From Allobosea sp. 117 (lineage in GTDB: Bacteria; Pseudomonadota; Alphaproteobacteria; Rhizobiales; Xanthobacteraceae): a stretch of 64,000 nt of DNA. The notes under the pieces were generated by a model that was not told the origin of the DNA, did not search any database, and saw nothing but the letters and a program-made list of their open reading frames with translations. The stretch is from contig NZ_JNLC01000010.1 of assembly GCF_000702305.1 (NCBI RefSeq), forward strand, positions 186,001 through 250,000. Direction: 5' to 3'. The translations under genes were made by a program, and so were the position numbers. Of this stretch, positions 59,154-64,000 are shown one piece after another (position 1 is the first letter of the stretch; each line of letters starts with the position of its first letter).

Positions 59154-59768
59154 TCAGGCCGGCCCGAAGGTCCCGTCGGGCTTCAGGCGTTCCAGCACGC
59201 CGGTCGCCACCGCGAAATAGGCGCCGGCGAGTTCGAGGCGGCCGTCCTCGGTCCGCTCCCGGATCCACGGGAAGGTCTCGAGGTTCTTCAGCGACAGCTT
59301 CACGCAGCCATATTCGGCGATGCTGCGCTGCTCCTCGGGATCGTCGCTGAGGTTGCGGGCGATGCTGCGCACCGGATCGGCGAGATGGATCCAGTCGGCG
59401 AGGAAATCCTGCGCGGCGCTCGGTACGCCGTCGATCAGCGCGCGGGCGCCGCCGCACAGCGCGTGGCCCATGACCACGATCCGTTTCACCTCCAGCACCC
59501 GCACGGCGAATTCGATCGCCGCGCTGGTGCCGTGATGCGCGTGGTCCGGCGAGGTGTAGGGCGGCACGAGGTTGGCGACGTTGCGCACGACGAACAGCTC
59601 GCCGGGGCCGGCGTCGAAGATCATGGACGGATCGACGCGGCTGTCCGAGCAGGCGATGATGAGTGTCTGCGGCTTCTGTCCGCGCGCGGCGAGCTTCTCG
59701 AACAGCGCCTTGCGTTCCGGCCACGAGGTCTCGCGAAACCGGCGATAGCCGTCCAGCAACGTATCCAT
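59154..59768 (-). CDS. Beta-class carbonic anhydrase
   Basis: The 204-residue zinc enzyme interconverts CO2 and bicarbonate. The zinc ligands and dyad appear as Ala-Cys-Ser-Asp-Ser-Arg-Val near residue 39, His near 99 and Cys-Gly-Gly-Ala near 102; Arg-Asn-Val-Ala-Asn lies near 62. ATG 59768 follows GGGAGAAC; an upstream extension to 59861 lacks a ribosome site. It converges with cysNC across 16 bp and is divergent from the metallo-hydrolase gene. Confidence 0.94.
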   Translation of the reverse strand: MDTLLDGYRRFRETSWPERKALFEKLAARGQKPQTLIIACSDSRVDPSMIFDAGPGELFVVRNVANLVPPYTSPDHAHHGTSAAIEFAVRVLEVKRIVVMGHALCGGARALIDGVPSAAQDFLADWIHLADPVRSIARNLSDDPEEQRSIAEYGCVKLSLKNLETFPWIRERTEDGRLELAGAYFAVATGVLERLKPDGTFGPA

Positions 59769-59907
59769 GTGTTCTCCCGGCACTCCCTTGAGCCGCAGAA
59801 GCGCTCCAACTCCTGCGGAACATGCTGGCGCAGCATTGCCTCGGGCAACGCTGCGCTGCAACCATGATCGGCTCGACGGCGCCGAACGGGTAGGCTAGAG
59901 CCCACCT

Positions 59908-60822
59908 ATGGCCGACGACATTCCCTTCGACCGCCAGTTCGACGCGACCCCCGGCGTGGCCGAGCGGGTGAGGGCAGGGGTGCGCCGCGTGCTCGCGGAC
60001 AATCCCGGCCCGTTCACCTTCACCGGCACCTGCAGCTACATACTCGGTGAAGGCGAGGTCGCCATCATCGATCCGGGCCCGGACGACGCGCGGCATGTCG
60101 CCGCTCTGCTTGATGCGGTGCGCGGCGAGACGGTGACCCACATCTTCGTCACCCATACCCACCGCGACCATGTCGGCGCGCTCGAAGCGCTGCGCGCGGC
60201 GACCGACGCGCCGGTCCATGCCGAAGGCCCGCACCGTCCGGCACGGCCGCTGCGCATGGGCGAGGTCAATCCGCTCGACGCCAGCGGCGATCGCGATTTC
60301 CGTCCCGATGTCCGTCTCGCCGACGGCGATGTGGTGGAGGGGCGTGGCTGGGCGCTGCGCGCGGTGGCGACGCCGGGCCACACCGCCAATCACATGGCCT
60401 TCGCCATCGAAGGCACCGACACGCTGTTCGTCGGCGATCACGTGATGGCCTGGTCGACCAGCATCGTCGCCCCGCCGGACGGTGCGATGAGCGACTACAT
60501 GGACTCGCTGCGCAAGCTGCGCGCGCGCCCCGAGACGCTCTATCTGCCTGGCCACGGTGGGCCGGTGCGCGATGCCCACGCCTTCGTCGAGCGCTATCTG
60601 CGCCATCGCGAGGCGCGGGAGACGGCGATCCTGCGCGCCCTGTCGCGCGGGCCGATGCACATCCCGGAGATCGTGCGCTCGATCTATATCGGCCTCGACC
60701 CCCGCCTCGCCGGCGCGGCCGGCCTGTCGACGCTGGCGCATCTCGAGGACTTGGTGGCGCGGGGGGCGGTGGTGACGGAAGGCGGCGTGGCGGCGCTCGA
60801 CGGCGAGTTCGCGCTGGGCTGA
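59908..60822 (+). CDS. Metallo-beta-lactamase-fold hydrolase
   Basis: The 304-residue protein has the zinc motif Thr-His-Thr-His-Arg-Asp-His near residue 82, Ala-Thr-Pro-Gly-His-Thr-Ala near 154, Val-Gly-Asp-His near 175 and Leu-Pro-Gly-His-Gly near 213. The arrangement resembles the LACTB2/glyoxalase-II-like group, with a C-terminal winged-helix-like extension (residues ~235-300). It probably hydrolyses a thioester or phosphodiester; the substrate is unknown. Confidence 0.88.
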   Translation: MADDIPFDRQFDATPGVAERVRAGVRRVLADNPGPFTFTGTCSYILGEGEVAIIDPGPDDARHVAALLDAVRGETVTHIFVTHTHRDHVGALEALRAATDAPVHAEGPHRPARPLRMGEVNPLDASGDRDFRPDVRLADGDVVEGRGWALRAVATPGHTANHMAFAIEGTDTLFVGDHVMAWSTSIVAPPDGAMSDYMDSLRKLRARPETLYLPGHGGPVRDAHAFVERYLRHREARETAILRALSRGPMHIPEIVRSIYIGLDPRLAGAAGLSTLAHLEDLVARGAVVTEGGVAALDGEFALG

Positions 60823-60838
60823 GGCGACGGGAGGGAGC

Positions 60839-61624
60839 TTAGCGCCGCGGCCGGCCGCGCTCCTCGGCGAGGTCGGCGAGCAGCGAGTCGATGCGCCGCG
60901 CATTCGAGCCGAAATCCCGCTCGCCATGCCGCGAGACCGAGCGCATGTCGACCCGCACGCCGCTCTCGGTCGGCCGCACGCGGATCACGATGTCCTCGCG
61001 CAGCCCGAAGGGCAGGCCGCGCGCCACCGCCTCGATGCGGCCCTCCCTCAGCCCGCCGCGCGGCGGCGTGGCGCCGATGACGTGCCATTTGCGGCGGGTG
61101 ACCAGCGAGACCAGCGAGTTGTAGATCTCGTCCGGGGTCGCATCGAACTCGATCGGCTTGATGCCCGGATAGGCGTCCTGCTGCTGCCGGGTGACCTCGC
61201 CGCCGGCATAGTCGAGCGGGTTGGCCGCGCGCGAGCGGGCGAAGCCCAGCGCCCGGAAGGTGGGCGGGTCCTCGACGTCGGTGGTGACGTCATGGATGGC
61301 CGGCAGCCGCAGGCCGAGCGCCGCGATCGCCGCCGGCGGCGCCAGCATGAAGGCGGCGAGCACCGCCGCGCCGATCACCCGGCCGAGGCCCTTGAGCCCG
61401 ACGTTCCAGATCACGATGAAGGCGGCCAGCGCCAGCAGCAGCGCCAGCGCGGAGAGCCCGAGCCCCGCCAGCACCGTGCGGATCGCCGCCTCGAAGTCGA
61501 GTGTCTCGGTCCAGTACAGCGCGACGCCGAGCACCGTCACGGGGATGGCGAAGACGGCTGTGCGCAGGCTCCACACCGCGAGCTGCGACATGCGCTCCTC
61601 GATATAGAGGCGGCGGCGTATCAC
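60839..61624 (-). CDS. DUF1499-family membrane protein
   Basis: The 261-residue protein has three hydrophobic segments in residues ~15-105, followed by a soluble domain with Ala-Tyr-Pro-Gly-Ile near residue 148 and Glu-Ile-Tyr-Asn-Ser-Leu, as in DUF1499 proteins. The function is not known. GTG 61624 is chosen because GGAGG lies 7 bases upstream and it overlaps the stop codon of the HAD gene (GTGA), indicating translational coupling; ATG 61591 is an alternative. Confidence 0.82.
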   Translation of the reverse strand: MIRRRLYIEERMSQLAVWSLRTAVFAIPVTVLGVALYWTETLDFEAAIRTVLAGLGLSALALLLALAAFIVIWNVGLKGLGRVIGAAVLAAFMLAPPAAIAALGLRLPAIHDVTTDVEDPPTFRALGFARSRAANPLDYAGGEVTRQQQDAYPGIKPIEFDATPDEIYNSLVSLVTRRKWHVIGATPPRGGLREGRIEAVARGLPFGLREDIVIRVRPTESGVRVDMRSVSRHGERDFGSNARRIDSLLADLAEERGRPRR

Positions 61625-62346
61625 GGCACCGCCTCCGTGTGTTCGGCGTCGATGACCAGCCGCGCCAGCGCCTCGACATCGTCGACCACGAGGTCGGCCT
61701 CGTCGATGAGATGGTCGATCGGAGCGACGCCCGTGCGCACCAGGATCGCCCTCGCCCCCGCCGCCCTGGCGCAGGCGAGGTCGTGGTCGGTGTCGCCGAC
61801 CAGCCCGATCTCGCCGGGGGCAAAGCCCGTCTGCCGCGCGAAGGCCTCGACCATGCCGGGGCTGGGCTTCGGCCCATGGCCCGAGTCATAGCCGTAGATC
61901 GCGTCGAGAAACGGCGTGATTCCAAGTAGTTCGGCCTGCAGCCGGCCGTTCGCCTCGACATCGTTGGTGGCCATGCCGAGCCTCAGGCCACTCGCATGCA
62001 GCCGGGCCAGCGTCTGCGCCGGCCGGCCGATGGGGGTGAGGAAGCGCCTGCCCTCCTCAAGGAAAAGGAGGTCGATCTCGGCCAGCAGTTCGCCGTCCAC
62101 CGGGCGGCCCAGCACCTCACCCCAGATCGGCGCATATTGCGCCGACGAGCCCGCAAGCAGCGGCGAGGTCGGCAGGAAACGCCGCTCCTCGCGCAGATAG
62201 TGGCAGGCCAGGTCCAGTCGCCGCTGCGCCTGCACGTCGCCCCGGCAGATGCGCCGGATAACCTCGCCCGCCGCCGGTCCCCATGTGCGGTCGAAATCGA
62301 CGAGCGTGCCGTCCTTGTCGAACAGAAGGGCGCGAAGCGCGTTCAC
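61621..62346 (-). CDS. HAD-superfamily phosphatase (phosphoglycolate phosphatase-like)
   Basis: The 241-residue HAD hydrolase has the nucleophile motif Phe-Asp-Lys-Asp-Gly-Thr-Leu near residue 8, Met-Ala-Thr-Asn-Asp near 125, Lys-Pro-Ser-Pro-Gly near 160 and Val-Gly-Asp-Thr-Asp-His-Asp near 180. The helical cap (residues 15-105) fits Gph-like enzymes that dephosphorylate 2-phosphoglycolate or similar small molecules. GTG 62346 is used so that the protein starts just before the first motif. It is coupled to the downstream DUF1499 gene. Confidence 0.87.
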   Translation of the reverse strand: MNALRALLFDKDGTLVDFDRTWGPAAGEVIRRICRGDVQAQRRLDLACHYLREERRFLPTSPLLAGSSAQYAPIWGEVLGRPVDGELLAEIDLLFLEEGRRFLTPIGRPAQTLARLHASGLRLGMATNDVEANGRLQAELLGITPFLDAIYGYDSGHGPKPSPGMVEAFARQTGFAPGEIGLVGDTDHDLACARAAGARAILVRTGVAPIDHLIDEADLVVDDVEALARLVIDAEHTEAVP

Positions 62347-62463
62347 GATGGGGTCGGTCCGGGTTGGGAGCGGCGTCGAGGGCCTGATAGCATGAAATGA
62401 AGGGCGCTCCCATCGTCGCATTTATCGGCGTCGGAGAGGTGCCCGTCGGGGAGGAGCAAGCCT

Positions 62464-63939
62464 TTGGCAGGAAGGCATATTTCCGCGGCGTCGCGGATCG
62501 GTTCGAAAGCCTTTCCGGTACGGGTGATTCTCGCCTCGATGCTGGTTGCCGGCCTCCTATTGCCGCTACGGTCGATCCCGGCGTCGGCGCAGTCGGGCGC
62601 CGCGGGCGTGGCACGCCAGCTCGACAAGGCGGGCGAGGCGGTAAATAGGAACCTCAACGAGCTGTTCGGCACGACGCCGGCAAAGCCCGCCAAGCCGAAG
62701 ACGAAACCGCGCACCCGATCGTCAGCCGCCAAGCCCGATCCGGCAAAGTCCGATCCGGCCAAACCCGATCCGGCCAAGCCGAAGGCGGCTTCCGCATCGA
62801 CGCCCGTTCCGACCCCGCCGCCGCGCACGACTGATCAGGCTGATGTGGTGGACGATCAGGCCGGTCAGCCTGGTCACAGCGATGCCAAGGCCAACGCAGC
62901 GGCACCTCCGGCATCGCCCTCGTCTCCGCCCCTGCCGCCGCCGCGACCCGAACCCCGGCTGGCGGCGGTGCCCCCGCCGGCATCACCGGCAACCGGTGTG
63001 ACTGCGGCCCCGGCCTCGCCCGAAGCCGCCGCCGAGCCCGAGGAGCCGGAAGCCGGGAACGATTCCGCCCCGGCGCCTCCCTCGGCACGGATGCCGGCAC
63101 GGGCACCCGTGCCGCCGGCCTCGCCCTGGCGCGCGACCAAGCGGCCGGAGAAGCCCATGGAGATGACGGCGCCCCGCCTCGCTCTGGCGCCCAGCCCCGG
63201 CGCGGTCCCTCTCCCGCCGCCGCGTCCCGGCCCCGGCCAGTCCGCCGCGCTGACGCCTGGGTCGCGAGATGCCGCGCCCGCCGCCGGCGAAGAGCGGGAG
63301 GCGGCAATCGTGGCGACGGCGCCTCCACCGGCCTCCTCCGCTCCAGCATCACCGCCCGCGGGCGCGGCGCTCGGCGCCTGCCCGGCGCTGGCGGCCGGCG
63401 ATCTTGCGGTGTTCGAGGCGGCGAGCGTGGAGGCGAAGGGCGGTTGCGGTATCGAGAATCCCGTTCGCCTCTCTGCCGTGCGCATGGCCAGCGGCCGGCT
63501 GGTGCCGCTGGAGCCGGCGGCCGTGCTCCGCTGCGACATGGCGGCGGCGGTGGTGCAATGGCTCCGCGAGGACATCGATCCGCTGGTGGCGACCCTCGGC
63601 TCGCCGCTCGACAAGGTGCTGGTCGCCGATTCCTATAGCTGCCGCCCGCGCAACCGCGTCGCCGGCGCCAAGCTGAGTGAGCACGGGCGCGGCAACGCCA
63701 TCGACACGCGCGGCTACCGGCTGGAGAACGGGCGCGAATACGTCGTCGGCGGCAAGGGCGCGCAGGCGATGCCGGTGGCTTTCCAGGAGAAGCTGAAGAC
63801 CAGCGCCTGCACCCACTTCACCACCATTCTCGGCCCCGGCTCGGACGGCTACCACGAGCTGCATCTGCATGTGGACCGCACGGTGCGGCGCACCAGCGCC
63901 GCACTCTGCCGCTGGACGGTGAAGGCGGCGACACCCTGA
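62464..63939 (+). CDS. Secreted extensin-like protein
   Basis: The 491-residue protein has a signal sequence (hydrophobic core near residues 20-36, Ala-Ser-Ala-Gln near 40), a long Pro/Ala/Ser-rich linker with Lys-Pro-Asp-Pro-Ala repeats, and a C-terminal extensin-like domain (~300-485). The domain contains Gly-Ala-Cys-Pro, Gly-Cys-Gly-Ile, Tyr-Ser-Cys-Arg, Ser-Glu-His-Gly-Arg-Gly-Asn-Ala-Ile-Asp and Tyr-His-Glu-Leu-His-Leu-His. This last pattern resembles the zinc-binding residues of D-Ala-D-Ala carboxypeptidase-like folds. TTG 62464 is chosen because GGGGAGGAG lies upstream at normal spacing. Confidence 0.8.
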   Translation: MAGRHISAASRIGSKAFPVRVILASMLVAGLLLPLRSIPASAQSGAAGVARQLDKAGEAVNRNLNELFGTTPAKPAKPKTKPRTRSSAAKPDPAKSDPAKPDPAKPKAASASTPVPTPPPRTTDQADVVDDQAGQPGHSDAKANAAAPPASPSSPPLPPPRPEPRLAAVPPPASPATGVTAAPASPEAAAEPEEPEAGNDSAPAPPSARMPARAPVPPASPWRATKRPEKPMEMTAPRLALAPSPGAVPLPPPRPGPGQSAALTPGSRDAAPAAGEEREAAIVATAPPPASSAPASPPAGAALGACPALAAGDLAVFEAASVEAKGGCGIENPVRLSAVRMASGRLVPLEPAAVLRCDMAAAVVQWLREDIDPLVATLGSPLDKVLVADSYSCRPRNRVAGAKLSEHGRGNAIDTRGYRLENGREYVVGGKGAQAMPVAFQEKLKTSACTHFTTILGPGSDGYHELHLHVDRTVRRTSAALCRWTVKAATP

Positions 63940-64000
63940 CGCGGCAAAGGCCGCGCGTCCGACCAAGGGCCTGCTTCCGGCCCGGGCGCGTCCGCATTAG

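Overview
The window is high-GC, densely coded DNA from an alphaproteobacterium, most likely of the Hyphomicrobiales (a Xanthobacteraceae/Ancylobacter-like organism is my best guess). The guess rests on the G+C-rich codon use, on interspersed intergenic repeats of a type familiar from that order, on an LpqC-type esterase pair, and on a typical nadABC and branched-chain ABC-transporter gene content. No rRNA, CRISPR array or intact mobile element is present. There are two tRNA genes (Pro-CGG on the minus strand, Gln-UUG on the plus strand).

Left part (1-21900) is mostly ordinary chromosome. It holds the tail of a probable SGNH hydrolase with an acyl carrier protein, an AraC-type regulator, a TRIC/YadS membrane protein, a small FlbD-like protein, a tandem pair of unknown small paralogues (4103-4847), the tRNAs, a lipoprotein and a sorbosone-dehydrogenase-like protein. 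A racemase and a MarR regulator follow. Next is a liv-type ABC transporter operon (K, fused HM, G, F, reading leftwards), then nadA-nadB-nadC with two operator-like palindromes upstream of nadA. A pyruvyltransferase-like protein, an EamA exporter, a GNAT acetyltransferase, a lipoprotein and an L,D-transpeptidase complete this part.

Central part (21951-59137) is the notable region. It is a roughly 37 kb locus built around a two-subunit iterative megasynthase of the polyunsaturated-fatty-acid/secondary-lipid type. Subunit 1 (2772 aa) reads NMO-like, NMO/PfaD-like enoyl reductase, KS, AT, ACP, KR, DH. Subunit 2 (1626 aa) reads KS, AT, DH, 4'-phosphopantetheinyl transferase. Around it are genes that look dedicated to sulfation: an intact sulfotransferase, a degenerate sulfotransferase paralogue, cysQ, cysD and a cysN-cysC fusion, with no sulfite-reduction genes nearby. 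Accessory families occur in pairs: two cytosolic beta-propeller-like proteins, two SDR oxidoreductases, two LpqC-type esterases, two alkaline-phosphatase-superfamily proteins and two small low-complexity proteins. A large HlyD-type adaptor fused to an M50-like membrane domain without its HExxH zinc motif, and a TPR protein, complete the set. My inference is a pathway that makes, sulfates and exports or displays a polyketide/fatty-acyl product.

The locus is organised as leftward operon 28719-21951, leftward operon 35971-30351, rightward operon 36884-52817 (TPR, sulfatase-like, small protein, both synthases), leftward pair 55136-52852 and rightward cysQ-cysD-cysNC. The two central operons diverge from an unusually AT-rich 0.9 kb control region (35972-36883) that contains a perfect 20-bp palindrome. 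An IS5-type transposase remnant and a GNAT gene lie inside the locus.

Right part (59150-64000) is ordinary again: beta-carbonic anhydrase, a metallo-beta-lactamase-fold hydrolase, a DUF1499 protein, a HAD phosphatase and an extensin-like protein.
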